Of a stretch of DNA of 64,000 bases, positions 16,280 through 25,168 are shown piece by piece. Origin of the DNA: Nocardia kruczakiae NBRC 101016. Its GTDB lineage: Bacteria; Actinomycetota; Actinomycetes; Mycobacteriales; Mycobacteriaceae. Position 1 is the stretch's first letter. Each line of letters opens with the position of its first letter. The notes beneath the pieces were generated by a model. It saw only the letters and a list, made by a program, of their open reading frames with translations, did no database searches and was not told the DNA's origin. The position numbers were made by a program, and so were the translations under genes. Where the stretch lies: positions 1 to 64,000 of the forward strand of contig NZ_BDBL01000034.1 in assembly GCF_001612965.1 (NCBI RefSeq), in the 5' to 3' direction.

Positions 16280-17218
16280 ATGGCCAATGGCAAGATCGAG
16301 CACGTCACCTTCCGCAATCGCGACATGTACTGGGATATCGCGGCGGATCTGCATTTCCCACCGGACTTCGACGAGTCCAAGACCTATCCCGCAATCGTCG
16401 CCGCCCACCCGATCGGCAGCTGCAAGGAGCAGACTTCCGGCAATGTCTACGCGCCGGCGCTGGCCGAGGCCGGCTACGTAGTCATCGCATTCGACGCGAG
16501 CTTCCAGGGGGAAAGCGGCGGTAAGCCGCGTTTCCTCGAAGACCCGGCCCAGCGCGTCGAGGATTTCCACCGGGTGGTGGATTACCTGGTCACGCTTCCG
16601 TATGTCGACGCGGACCGTATCGGTGTACTCGGCATCTGCGGTGGTGGTGGCTACACCTTGGCCGCGGCCAAGACGGAAAAGCGGTTCAAGGCCGTCGTCT
16701 CCATCACGGGTGTGAACTTCGGCCGGATGCAGCGAGAGACGACGCAGCAGGACAACGGGCCGCTCGCGGCACTGCGTGGCATCGCCGAGCAGCGCACCGC
16801 CGAGGCTCGGGGCGCGGACAGCGTCGCGAACGACATCCTGCCTGACTCGGCCGAGGCGGCCCAGAAGGTGGGTGACATCGACATCATCGAGGCGTACGAC
16901 TATTACCGCACCGATCGTGGTGGGGCGAAGAACGGATGCACGACCTTCGAGGTGGCGCACGGTTCCACCGCGCTGGGATGGGATGCGTTCCATCTGGCCG
17001 ACGAGCTGCTCGATCAGCCACTGCTGATCGTCATCGGAGACAAGCAGGGCGGCTTCGGCGCCTACCGCGACGGTCACGAGATCTACGAGAAGGCCGCCTC
17101 CACGGACAAGCAACTCCTCGAACTGCCGGACGTCTCCCACTACGACCTCTACGACCAGCCGAAGGGTGCCGGCGAGGCGCTGAAGAAGGTCGTCCCGTTC
17201 TTCGCCGACAAACTCTGA
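16280..17218 (+). CDS. Alpha/beta hydrolase, dienelactone-hydrolase / YcjY-like
   Basis: The 312-residue protein starts at an ATG with GAGGAG upstream (AGAGGAGTGAAGGACC). It has an alpha/beta-hydrolase fold with a cysteine nucleophile elbow, RIGVLGICGGGGYTLAAA (Cys120), an early AAHPIGSCKEQTSG stretch, FDASFQGESGG, and a C-terminal VSHYDLYDQP carrying the likely catalytic His. A Cys nucleophile is typical of dienelactone hydrolases and the YcjY/YeiG group. The substrate is unknown. The next gene is a close paralog, and a decayed third copy lies near 23 kb. Confidence 0.85.
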   Translation: MANGKIEHVTFRNRDMYWDIAADLHFPPDFDESKTYPAIVAAHPIGSCKEQTSGNVYAPALAEAGYVVIAFDASFQGESGGKPRFLEDPAQRVEDFHRVVDYLVTLPYVDADRIGVLGICGGGGYTLAAAKTEKRFKAVVSITGVNFGRMQRETTQQDNGPLAALRGIAEQRTAEARGADSVANDILPDSAEAAQKVGDIDIIEAYDYYRTDRGGAKNGCTTFEVAHGSTALGWDAFHLADELLDQPLLIVIGDKQGGFGAYRDGHEIYEKAASTDKQLLELPDVSHYDLYDQPKGAGEALKKVVPFFADKL

Positions 17219-17265
17219 CCTTCCGATGCCCGCATAACGCCGATTCACCCCGATCGGGCCGACGC

Positions 17266-17301
17266 GGCGGCCGACCAGTCCTGAGACTGCGTCGGGCCGC
17301 C
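17266..17301. terminator. Hairpin after hydrolase 1
   Basis: GGCGGCCGAC-CAGTC pairs with GACTG-C-GTCGGGCCGCC around a CTGA loop, 47 bases after the stop. The long GC-rich stem, with small bulges, fits a terminator between the two hydrolase genes. Confidence 0.5.
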
Positions 17302-17369
17302 TCGCCGGCCCGACTGCTGTCCTGAGAGCTCGGGCCGTCGAAGACCCGGGGCTACCCGGTCCCTCCCGG

Positions 17370-17389
17370 CTGGGAAGGATTGTTCCCAG
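17370..17389. promoter_or_regulatory. CTGGGAA-N6-TTCCCAG operator-like repeat upstream of hydrolase 2
   Basis: A perfect 7-base inverted repeat with a 6-base spacer lies 76 bases upstream of the second hydrolase start. The same CTGGG-N10-CCCAG frame appears upstream of hydrolase 1 (one mismatch) and inside the hairpin before the XRE regulator at 13454. Confidence 0.45.
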
Positions 17390-17464
17390 GCACTATTCCG
17401 GCCTGCCGCCGCTTCCGGAACAGCCATAGATTTTCCACATAGCCGATGGACAGGAGAGGAAATC

Positions 17465-18400
17465 ATGGCGAACGACATCAAGACCGTGGCGGTCGAGGGC
17501 TGGGCGTGGGACATTGCCACCGACATCTACTTCCCGCCGGGTTTCGACGAGTCGAAGGTGTATCCGACGATCGTCTCCGGGCACCCCACCGGCAGCTGCA
17601 AGGCGCAGACGTCGGGCACGGTGTACGGCGCGGCCCTCGCCGAGGCGGGCTTCGTGGTGGCGGTGTTCGATGCGAGTTTCCAGGGTGACAGCGGCGGTGA
17701 TCCGCGGTCGGTCGAGGATCCCGGTTTCCGGACCGGCGATTTCAGTTTCGTGATCGACCACCTGGTCACGCTGCCGTATGTCGATGCGGACAAGATCGGT
17801 GTGCTCGGGATCTGTGGTGGTGCCGGTTACGCCGTGGCGGCCACGAAGATCGACCGCCGGATCAAGGCGCTGGGAACCGTCGTCGGCAGCAACGTCGGCC
17901 GGCTGATGCGTGAGGGCTTCTCCGAGTACAACCCGATGGGCATGCTCGAGGCCATCGCCGCGCAGCGCACCGCGGAGGCTCGCGGCCAGGCTCAGGTGAT
18001 CAACGATCTGCTGCCGCCGTCGGTGGCGGCGGCGAAGCAAGCGGGTATCACCGATATCGACGTGGTCGAGGCCACCGAGTACTACAAGACCGATCGCGGG
18101 CAGGCTCCCGGCGGCAAGACGAGCTTCAACTTCGCTCGCCAGGCCGCGCTGGCCGATTGGGACGCCTACGACCGCGTCGAGGTCTTCCTGACCCAGCCGC
18201 TGTGCGTCGTGATCGGCGACAAGGTCGGCGCCTTCGCCTCGCAGCGGTTGAGCATGGAGTTGTACGGTCGCGCGGCGTCCAAGGACAAGCAGCTCGTCGT
18301 GGTCGAAGGCGCGTCGCATTACGACCTGTACGACAAGCCGGAGCCGACCGGTGTGGCGCTGGAGAACCTGGTGCCGTTCTTCCACAAGCACCTGGGCTGA
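17465..18400 (+). CDS. Alpha/beta hydrolase, paralog of the preceding gene
   Basis: The 311-residue protein starts at an ATG with AGGAGAGG upstream. It is collinear with the preceding hydrolase and shares most motifs: SGHPTGSCKAQTSGTVYGAA, FDASFQGDSGGDPR, the elbow KIGVLGICGGAGYAVAA with nucleophile Cys117, EARGQAQVINDLLPPS, and ASHYDLYDKP with the catalytic His. Overall identity looks around 50-60 percent by eye, consistent with tandem duplication and divergence. Substrate unknown; each copy has its own upstream region, so they may be expressed under different conditions. Confidence 0.85.
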   Translation: MANDIKTVAVEGWAWDIATDIYFPPGFDESKVYPTIVSGHPTGSCKAQTSGTVYGAALAEAGFVVAVFDASFQGDSGGDPRSVEDPGFRTGDFSFVIDHLVTLPYVDADKIGVLGICGGAGYAVAATKIDRRIKALGTVVGSNVGRLMREGFSEYNPMGMLEAIAAQRTAEARGQAQVINDLLPPSVAAAKQAGITDIDVVEATEYYKTDRGQAPGGKTSFNFARQAALADWDAYDRVEVFLTQPLCVVIGDKVGAFASQRLSMELYGRAASKDKQLVVVEGASHYDLYDKPEPTGVALENLVPFFHKHLG

Positions 18401-18418
18401 TCGGCTCGTCGGGCGTGG

Positions 18419-18449
18419 CGCTGCCGGGAGGAAACCCGCCCGGGCAGCG
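18419..18449. terminator. Bidirectional hairpin between hydrolase 2 and uvrA2
   Basis: CGCTGCC-GGG pairs with CCC-GGGCAGCG (one bulged C) around a short loop, directly between two convergent stop codons. It can end transcription from both sides. Confidence 0.55.
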
Positions 18450-21110
18450 TCAGCGCAGCGCCGCGGCGAGGTAGGGCGCGGTTGCGCTGTGCGGATCGGC
18501 GGCCACGTCGGCGGGGGTGCCGGTGGTGACGACGCGACCGCCCTCGTTGCCGGCACCGGGGCCGAGGTCGATGACATGGTCGGCCTGGACCACGACGCGC
18601 ATGTCCAGTTCGGCGACCATGACGGTATTGCCCGCGTCCACCAGTTTCTGCAGGTGCAGCAGCAGCCGGTCGGTATCGGCCGGATGTAATCCCGAGGTGG
18701 GTTCGTCGAGGAGGTACAGGGCGTCGCCGCGATGTGCGCGCTGCAGTTCGGTGGCGAGTTTGACCCGTTGCGCCTCGCCGCCGGACAGTTCGGTCGCCGG
18801 CTGCCCCAGCCGGAGGTAGCCGAGCCCGACCTCGTCCAACACAGTCAGTGCTCTGAGGATGTCGGTGTCACCGTCGAAGAACGCCCGAGCCTCGTCGACG
18901 CTCATCTCCAGAACCTCGGCGATATTGCGTCCGTGCCAAGTGATTTCGAGTGTGCTCGCTTGATAGCGGGTGCCGTGGCAGTCCGGGCACGGAGTGTAAA
19001 CGCTGGGCAGAAAGAGCAATTCGACCATCACCCAGCCTTCGCCCTCACAGGTCGGGCACCGCCCGGAGGCGACATTGAACGAGAATCGGCCTGCGTTGTA
19101 GCGCCGGCGACGCGCCTTCGGTGTGGCGGCGAAACGGCGGCGGATGTGGTCGAACATTCCGGTGTAGGTGGCGACGTTCGATCGGGGAGTGCGCCCGATC
19201 GGTTTCTGATCGATGCACACCACCCGGCGAAGATCGCCGACGCCGCCGACGATCGTGCCGTCCACGGCCTGCGAGTCGTCCGACAGCAGCAGATCGTCTC
19301 CGGTGTCGTCGGCGGGCGTGCCCACCGGATGCCCCAGATACTCACCGATGAGGGCAGGTAGCGCCTGACTGACCAGGCTCGACTTCCCGGAGCCGGACAC
19401 CCCTGTCACAGCGGTCAGGCACCGCAGCGGAAACGACACCGACACATCGCGTAAATTGTTGCGGCGCACCTTCTTCAGTCGCACCCATTCCTCCGCGCGC
19501 CGCGGCGGCCGGGGTGCGGGCCGTTCGTGGTCGAACAGGTACCGACGCGTCGCCGACTCGCCGACGTGGCGCAAGCCCTCGGGCGGTCCGCAATGCAGAA
19601 TCCGGCCGCCGTTCTCGCCCGCGCCGGGACCGAGATCGACCAGCCAGTCGGCGGCGCGAATGATGTCGAGCGAGTGCTCGACGACGAACACGCTGTTGCC
19701 GCGGCGCTTCAGCCCCTTCAGGATGCCCAGTAGGGCGTCGCGGTCACGCGGGTGTAGCCCCGCCGACGGTTCGTCGAGGACGTACACGACTCCGAAGAGC
19801 TGCGAAGAGAGTTGCGTCGCCAGCCGCACGCGCTGCAACTCGCCGGACGACAGGGTCGGTGTGCTGCGGTCCAGAGACAGATAGCCCAGGCCCAGGTCGG
19901 TGACCGGCCGCAGCCGTTCCAGTAGTTCGCTGACCAAACGCTGTGCGGCAGCGCGTTTTTCGACCGACATGTTCGGCGTGCTGCGCACGTCCGGGGCCGC
20001 ATCGTGTGCGGCACCGCCGGCAGCGACACGCTTGTCGACAGCCGCTCGCCGGGCGGTCTCGTCCAGTACCGCGTCCGAGCCGGTTCCGGTCGGGTGCCAG
20101 TTCGCGGCGAGGACCGACGACAACAGTTCGGCGAGGCGGCCCAATGAGAGTGCGGAGAATTCGGCGATGTCGAGCCCCTCGAACGTCACAGACAGGGCTT
20201 CCGGTTTGAGCAGTTTGCCGTCGCAGGTGGCGCACACCGCACTGCTGATGAATCGAGACACCCTCTTCTTCACCGAGGCGCTCTTGGTGTTCGCGAAAGT
20301 GTCGAGGACGTACCGGCGCGCGCCGGTGAACGTGCCCTGATAGCTGGGCTCCATGTTCTGCTTCAGCGCGCGCCGCGTCTGCGCCGGAGTGAAGCCCGCG
20401 TAGACCGGCACCGTGGGATGCTCGTCGGTGTAGAGGATCCAGTCGCGATCCTTCTTCGGTAGATCTCGCCACGGCCGGTCGACGTCGTATCCGAGCGAGA
20501 CCAGGATGTCGCGGAGGTTTTGCCCGTGCCATGCCGGTGGCCAGGAGGCGATGGCTCGTTCCCGGATCGTCAGCGACGGATCGGGCACCATCAGGTTCTC
20601 GGGCACCTCGTACACGCGGCCGATTCCGTGACAGGTGGGACAGGCACCTTGCACGGTGTTCGGCGAGAAGTCCTCGGCGTAGAGCATCGGTTGCTTCGCG
20701 GGGTAGTTACCGGCTCGCGAGTACAGCATGCGCACCAGGCTGGACAACGTCGTCACACTGCCGACGGAGGACCGGGCACTACCACCGGCGCGGTGTTGCT
20801 GCAGGGCGACCGCCGGCGGCATCCCCTCGATCGAATCGACGTCGGGAACGCCCACCTGATCGATGAGGCGGCGCGCGTACGGGGCCACCGACTCGAGATA
20901 TCGGCGCTGGGACTCCGCGAACAATGTGCCGAAAGCCAGCGACGATTTCCCCGAGCCCGAGACGCCGGTGAACACCACCAGCGCGTCGCGGGGTATGTCG
21001 ACATCGACGCCGGTGAGATTGTGCTCCCGCGCGCCGCGCACCTGGACACGGGAGGGAACGGCGGGCGCGTCCTCGCCCGGCGCCGGCTTCCGCGAGGAAG
21101 TACCTGTCAT
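18450..21110 (-). CDS. UvrA2-type excinuclease-like ABC ATPase
   Basis: The 886-residue protein is shorter than canonical UvrA (about 950) and lacks the UvrB-binding insert, as in UvrA2/DrrC proteins tied to drug or DNA-damage tolerance. Both ATPase halves are complete: Walker A GVSGSGKSSL at about residues 50 and 560, signatures LSSGELQR and LSGGEAQR, Walker B VLDEPSAGLHP and LLDEPTSGLHP. Zinc cysteines are present in CPTCHGIG, CATCDGKLL, CPTCEGEGW and CPDCHGTRY. The H-loop His is present in the first half (VVEHSLDII), but the second half reads VAELDMRVV, with Leu in place of His. It is a single gene, convergent with hydrolase 2. Confidence 0.9.
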   Translation of the reverse strand: MTGTSSRKPAPGEDAPAVPSRVQVRGAREHNLTGVDVDIPRDALVVFTGVSGSGKSSLAFGTLFAESQRRYLESVAPYARRLIDQVGVPDVDSIEGMPPAVALQQHRAGGSARSSVGSVTTLSSLVRMLYSRAGNYPAKQPMLYAEDFSPNTVQGACPTCHGIGRVYEVPENLMVPDPSLTIRERAIASWPPAWHGQNLRDILVSLGYDVDRPWRDLPKKDRDWILYTDEHPTVPVYAGFTPAQTRRALKQNMEPSYQGTFTGARRYVLDTFANTKSASVKKRVSRFISSAVCATCDGKLLKPEALSVTFEGLDIAEFSALSLGRLAELLSSVLAANWHPTGTGSDAVLDETARRAAVDKRVAAGGAAHDAAPDVRSTPNMSVEKRAAAQRLVSELLERLRPVTDLGLGYLSLDRSTPTLSSGELQRVRLATQLSSQLFGVVYVLDEPSAGLHPRDRDALLGILKGLKRRGNSVFVVEHSLDIIRAADWLVDLGPGAGENGGRILHCGPPEGLRHVGESATRRYLFDHERPAPRPPRRAEEWVRLKKVRRNNLRDVSVSFPLRCLTAVTGVSGSGKSSLVSQALPALIGEYLGHPVGTPADDTGDDLLLSDDSQAVDGTIVGGVGDLRRVVCIDQKPIGRTPRSNVATYTGMFDHIRRRFAATPKARRRRYNAGRFSFNVASGRCPTCEGEGWVMVELLFLPSVYTPCPDCHGTRYQASTLEITWHGRNIAEVLEMSVDEARAFFDGDTDILRALTVLDEVGLGYLRLGQPATELSGGEAQRVKLATELQRAHRGDALYLLDEPTSGLHPADTDRLLLHLQKLVDAGNTVMVAELDMRVVVQADHVIDLGPGAGNEGGRVVTTGTPADVAADPHSATAPYLAAALR

Positions 21111-21217
21111 CGCCGCGCCTCCCGTCTTCGGTTATCGATCCGGTGCTGAAAGGGTGCTCCGATCTCATCGGTTACCCGGATTGCCGCGATGTACCACCCG
21201 TCGTGTCGACGGCCGGG

Positions 21218-22525
21218 TCAGGCCATGACGGAGACGCGGCCCGTGTCGGCCACGGGCCCGGTGCGAGAATCCGTGCGCGCGGCCGGTCGGACCGGCAGGC
21301 TGGTCAAGCCGTGGATCAACAGGCTCTTTCGCCACGTCAGAGCGCTGAATTCGCCGTCGAGCGACAGCTCCGGGAACGTCGCCAGCAGCCTCGAGATCGC
21401 GGTCGTGGCCTCCATGCGTGCCAGGGCGGCACCGAGACAGTGATGGATGCCGTGTCCGAAAGCGATGTGCCGGTTCTCGGGTCGTTCGAGGTCGATGCGG
21501 TCCGGCTCGGCGAACCGGGCGGGGTCGCGGTTGGCGGCGGCGAGCGAGATGAGGATGAATTCGTCCGCGTCGATGTACTTATCGCCCAACGTGATCGGCG
21601 CGGTGGTGTACCGGGCCGTGGCCAAGTGCAGCGACCCCTGGCAGCGCAGGATCTCCTCGACGTAGGCGGGTATCGCTTCGGGGTCCGCGCGCAACCGCTC
21701 GGCGACCGCGGGATCGCGCAGTAGCTCGAGTACCGAGTTGCCGATCAGATTGACCGTGGTCTCATGCCCCGCTATCAGCAGCAGGAGCAGCATGGCGATG
21801 AGTTCCTGCTGGTCCAGCCGGTCCTCGTGGTCTTTCGCGACGATCAGTTGGGAGAGCAGATCGTCGCGGGGGTCGTCGGTGCGTTCGGCGATCAACTTCG
21901 TCAGGTAGGTGAAGTATTCGACCCCGGCGGCGGCGCGTTCCTCGTTCGTGGCCGTGTCGCCGACGACGACGGCGGTCCACGAACGGAAATCTGCCTTGTC
22001 GTCGTCGGGCACCCCGAGCAACTCGCAGATCACCGCGATCGGCAGGCGGAACGCGTAGCTGTCGATGAGGTCGACAGTCGTTCGCGCGCTGATGTCGGCG
22101 AGCAGGCTGTCGGCGATCGAGCTGATTCTCGGTTGCAGATCGCGGATGGCGGGGCCCGCGAACGCCTTCGCCACGAGGCGGCGCAAACGCGTGTGCTGGG
22201 GCGGATCGGCGAACAACATGTTGTCGCCGATGGCGGTGTTGAACATCTCGGCCGCACCGTGTTTGGCCAGCACGGCCTGTCCTTCGGGTGACCCGATGCG
22301 CTTGCTGATGGTCGGCTCCGCCAAGGCTTGCCTGGCCACGTCGTGATCGACGATCAGCCAGCCGATCACACCGTCCAATCGAATGCGATGGAGGGGACCG
22401 CGCTCGCGCAGCGCTCGATAGGTCGCATGCGGATCCTGGTAGAACTCGTCTGTCAGTTCGAGGATTTCCATCTCGGCTGTCACCGGCCACCACCGGCCGG
22501 CGAAACCATGGCCGAGCTCGAACAT
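21218..22525 (-). CDS. Cytochrome P450 (bacterial class I type)
   Basis: The 435-residue protein carries all P450 marks: I-helix AGHETT (residues 252-257) with the acid-alcohol pair, K-helix ExxR as E291-I-L-R294, and the haem loop FGHGIHHCLGAALAR with Cys363 as the iron ligand. The sequence resembles the broad CYP107/CYP105-like group of actinobacteria. No ferredoxin or reductase gene is adjacent. An ATG at 22471 (MEILELTDEF) is a possible alternative start. The long gap upstream carries the relic of a hydrolase gene. Confidence 0.9.
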   Translation of the reverse strand: MFELGHGFAGRWWPVTAEMEILELTDEFYQDPHATYRALRERGPLHRIRLDGVIGWLIVDHDVARQALAEPTISKRIGSPEGQAVLAKHGAAEMFNTAIGDNMLFADPPQHTRLRRLVAKAFAGPAIRDLQPRISSIADSLLADISARTTVDLIDSYAFRLPIAVICELLGVPDDDKADFRSWTAVVVGDTATNEERAAAGVEYFTYLTKLIAERTDDPRDDLLSQLIVAKDHEDRLDQQELIAMLLLLLIAGHETTVNLIGNSVLELLRDPAVAERLRADPEAIPAYVEEILRCQGSLHLATARYTTAPITLGDKYIDADEFILISLAAANRDPARFAEPDRIDLERPENRHIAFGHGIHHCLGAALARMEATTAISRLLATFPELSLDGEFSALTWRKSLLIHGLTSLPVRPAARTDSRTGPVADTGRVSVMA

Positions 22526-22909
22526 AGGTGATGCACTGTCCCTCAGTCCTTTCGCCGAACATTCTGACTTGCGGCCGATGCGGTCCGGAACGAGTAATCG
22601 ATCAGCGGTGCATCGGTGAGAGGTCGAGCAGTTTCGATCGGGTGAAGCAGGGAGGCCCCGGCCACGGATTAGCCATGGCTACCGTCCAGTAAACATCCGT
22701 GTGCCCGAGTGGCTTCCGCGTGCACATCGCATCGACATGCGCTGCTCGCACGCCGGGGCTGTTCGGAAGTCGTTGAAGCGGAGTCTTATTCGGAGCCCGA
22801 GAGCGAAACCGATGGTAGCTCGGCGGCATCGGCGAACGCTTCTTCGCCGCTACCTTCGATCAGCACGGTGTGATCACGGCTTCGCGGCGAAACATCACGA
22901 CGCTCGCAT

Positions 22910-23040
22910 GACGAGGCGGACCATATCGGTGTGCTCGGCATCCGCGGTGGTGGCGGGGCGAAGAACGGCCGCACGACGTTTGGTTGTCGACGACTGCTCG
23001 ACCAGCCGGTACTCATCGTCATCGGCGACAATGAACCGGG
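22910..23040 (+). pseudogene. Decayed third copy of the YcjY/DLH-like hydrolase
   Basis: In one frame the DNA reads DEADHIGVLGIRGGGGAKNG, then RTTFGCRRLLDQPVLIVIGD. These match three separated blocks of the hydrolase at 16280: DADRIGVLGICGGGG (residues about 110-124), GGAKNGCTTF (about 213-222) and ELLDQPLLIVIGDK (about 242-255). The blocks are fused by two internal deletions, and the nucleophile Cys is Arg here. The ends of the gene are not recognisable. It is therefore a relic, not a functional gene. The rest of the gap (22526-22909 and 23041-23112) shows nothing I can identify. Confidence 0.75.
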
Positions 23041-23112
23041 CCGTGGTGAGGCTGCGCGCGCACGGCACGCAGCACCCCCACTGTCGTTCCCCTTGGTTTG
23101 TCGCCCCCGATA

Positions 23113-23544
23113 TCAGGCTTCGGCGGCTGCGGGCAACAGGCCGAGCTGGGTCAGGAACGCGGCGTTGTCCCAATAGCCGCGGTGCTCGACGACCTTGCCG
23201 TCCTTCACCGCGAAGGTGTCGACGAGCGGGAACCGCACGGCGCGGCCGGTGGGCGGGACCTCACCCTGCGGCGTGGCCAGCGGCCCGGTGTGGGTTCCCG
23301 AGAACGACACTTCGGCGACGGCGCCGTCACCGTCGTGCCAGATGTTGCGCACCGTGATCGTCAGATCCGGGAACGCGGTGATGAAGGTCTGGATCATGCC
23401 GCGCAGCTCGCCGATGCCCGCCAGGGGACCGGACGGGAATTCACACGCCACGTCATCGGAGAACGGGCTCGCCGCAAGCTCCACGTCGCCGGTGTTCAAT
23501 CCCTGGTAGTGCGCTTCGATGAAACCGCGTAGCAGCTCGCTCAT
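23113..23544 (-). CDS. SnoaL-like (NTF2-fold) polyketide-cyclase family protein
   Basis: The 143-residue protein starts at an ATG with GGAGG seven bases upstream. The NTF2/SnoaL pattern is clear: FIEAHYQGLNTGDVE, FSDDVACEFPSGPLAGIGEL, MIQTFITAFPDLTITV and FPLVDTFAVKDGKVVEHRGY. Members are ester cyclases, hydratases or isomerases on small hydrophobic molecules; the substrate is unknown. One copy of the GTGTCC-type inverted repeat lies 76 bases upstream, linking it to the neighbouring beta-propeller genes. Confidence 0.8.
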   Translation of the reverse strand: MSELLRGFIEAHYQGLNTGDVELAASPFSDDVACEFPSGPLAGIGELRGMIQTFITAFPDLTITVRNIWHDGDGAVAEVSFSGTHTGPLATPQGEVPPTGRAVRFPLVDTFAVKDGKVVEHRGYWDNAAFLTQLGLLPAAAEA

Positions 23545-23619
23545 TTACATGCCTCCGTATCGGTAATGGTCGGCCGGAATCCGGACATCATGCACGATAT
23601 TTCACATATTCCAGATATG

Positions 23620-23639
23620 GTGTCCGGAATATTGGACAC
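23620..23639. promoter_or_regulatory. TGTCC-family operator, site 1
   Basis: GTGTCCGGAATATTGGACAC has perfect 6-base arms (GTGTCC/GGACAC). It lies 76 bases upstream of the SnoaL-like gene and is one of four similar 20-bp repeats between 23.6 and 29.6 kb. Confidence 0.65.
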
Positions 23640-23746
23640 TCGGCCGGTTCGTTCGGCGGTTGTCGCGTGCACGGAACGCGCTCCGGTGCGGCACTCGCAT
23701 CTCCGAGGGCTGGGCGCTGCCGATGCCTGCCGACGGGGTTACGGGG

Positions 23747-23766
23747 ATGTCCAAACTTCTGGACAC
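23747..23766. promoter_or_regulatory. TGTCC-family operator, site 2
   Basis: ATGTCCAAACTTCTGGACAC contains the perfect inverted repeat TGTCCA-N6-TGGACA, about 217 bases upstream of beta-propeller gene 1. It shares its spacing and centre with sites 1, 3 and 4. Confidence 0.65.
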
Positions 23767-23982
23767 TCCACATCCAGGGTGCTGCGTAGCGTCGCCGAAA
23801 GCAGAGGCACCATCACACTTTTCGGCGGTCGGCGTATCGGGTGGTTCGACAACGCCGCTGCACCGGGGGCATCGCATCCACCGACCGGTCGTGATCGCGG
23901 ATTCCCGTACCTCCGGCTGTTTCCGGTGGCGGTCCTCTGCGCCCTGTGGGCGACGCCGCCCACCGGAATTATGGAGGTAGAA

Positions 23983-25116
23983 GTGTTCCACAAGGCAGTT
24001 CACGCGGCACGCGGCGCGGCGGTGGGAGTGGCGACAGCCGTCGCCGTCACCTGCGGCGGCTGGTCAGGCTCGGCCATCGCGGCCACGCCGGATCGCTATC
24101 TGGTCATCGCCGGTGCGGCGTCATCCAATATCGAAGTGCTACGGGTCGACGGCGTCGGCGCACTCTCGAATGTGGGTGGCTCCCCGTTCCCCGCGGGGAC
24201 CGGCGCGCTGTCGCTGACCGCGACCCCGGACGGCCGCACAGTGTATGTCGCACATACGGTTTCGGGCACCATCAGTGGATATCATCTGAACGCGGACGGC
24301 ACCCTGAGCCGGATCCCCGGCGCCCAGCTCGACCTCGGCACGCCGGCCGTCGGCTTCACCATCAGCCCCGACGGCTCGCGCATGTTCGCGACCATCGGCG
24401 GCGCGACGAACGAAGTGCGCTCGTACCGCATCGACGCGTCGGGAGCGCTGAGCCCCACGGGAGCCCAGGCGACTCCGATCCCCGGGATCAGCGGCCTGAC
24501 CATGCCGACCCTGTCACCGGACGGCCGCTTCCTCTTCCTGGCGAGCTGGCTGAACATGACCGTCTCCAGTTTCGCGGTGCAGCCCGACGGCGGCCTGCGC
24601 GCGGTCGGCGGCCCGGTCTTCGCCGGTATGCAACCCACTCTGCACGGCGTCACACCCGACGGTCGCTTCCTCTATGTCAGCAACGAGGCGAGCGACGGGG
24701 TGGCGGGTTTCGCGATCGCTGTCGACGGACGGCTGACGCCGACGCCGGGATCGCCCTATCGGGTCGGCTTCCTTCCGCACGGTGTCGCGATCACCGCCGA
24801 CAGCCACCGGCTGTACGTGCCCGCCTCGATGGGTGGCGCGATCGGCGGTTTCACGATCGGTGGCGACGGCGCGTTGATTCCTGTCCCGGGCTCGCCGTAT
24901 GCCGCTCCGGCGGGCACGATCCCGGGACGGGTCGTCCTGGACGAGGCGGCCGGGAAGGTGTTTCTCATCGACGCCCTGACCGCGCACGGCACCACCCAGG
25001 TTCACTCGTACACGATCGCAGAAGACGGAAGTCTGGCTCCGTCCGGCGTCCCAGTGACCGACACAGGACTTGTGTTCTCCGACGGTCCCGACGCGATTCT
25101 CACTGCGCCACAATAA
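23983..25116 (+). CDS. Secreted lactonase-type beta-propeller protein 1
   Basis: The frame is open for another 139 codons upstream, but the GTG at 23983 has GGAGG five bases before it and begins a good Sec signal peptide (about residues 1-36, ending GSAIA). The mature 340 residues consist of six to seven repeats with the pattern SPDGRxLYV...V.GF.I..DG.L.P..GSP, as in the lactonase/YVTN beta-propeller family (PF10282). Some relatives are lactonases; many have no known activity. The paralog at 26748 has the same architecture and the same operator type. Function unknown; extracellular binding or hydrolysis of a lactone-like compound is possible. Confidence 0.85.
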   Translation: MFHKAVHAARGAAVGVATAVAVTCGGWSGSAIAATPDRYLVIAGAASSNIEVLRVDGVGALSNVGGSPFPAGTGALSLTATPDGRTVYVAHTVSGTISGYHLNADGTLSRIPGAQLDLGTPAVGFTISPDGSRMFATIGGATNEVRSYRIDASGALSPTGAQATPIPGISGLTMPTLSPDGRFLFLASWLNMTVSSFAVQPDGGLRAVGGPVFAGMQPTLHGVTPDGRFLYVSNEASDGVAGFAIAVDGRLTPTPGSPYRVGFLPHGVAITADSHRLYVPASMGGAIGGFTIGGDGALIPVPGSPYAAPAGTIPGRVVLDEAAGKVFLIDALTAHGTTQVHSYTIAEDGSLAPSGVPVTDTGLVFSDGPDAILTAPQ

Positions 25117-25138
25117 AAAAGGCGCCCACCGCGGGCGG

Positions 25139-25168
25139 ACCGCGGGTGTGACGACAGCCACCCGCGGT
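25139..25168. terminator. 10-bp perfect hairpin after beta-propeller gene 1
   Basis: ACCGCGGGTG pairs with CACCCGCGGT around a 10-base loop, 23 bases after the stop. No T-run follows, as is common for actinobacterial terminators. Confidence 0.6.

Larger units (their letters stand above)
23545..23982. other. Divergent regulatory region of the SnoaL-like and beta-propeller 1 genes
   Basis: No gene is convincing here. The region holds two 20-bp inverted repeats (listed separately) and an imperfect wider repeat, TCCGGACATCAT near 23580 facing ATGGTGTCCGGA near 23617. The density of TGTCC half-sites suggests cooperative binding of a regulator. Confidence 0.5.

Noticed and set aside
23566..23982. 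Long N-terminal extension of the beta-propeller 1 frame
   Set aside because: The signal peptide and a well-spaced GGAGG site place the start at 23983, and the extension would contain both operator repeats.
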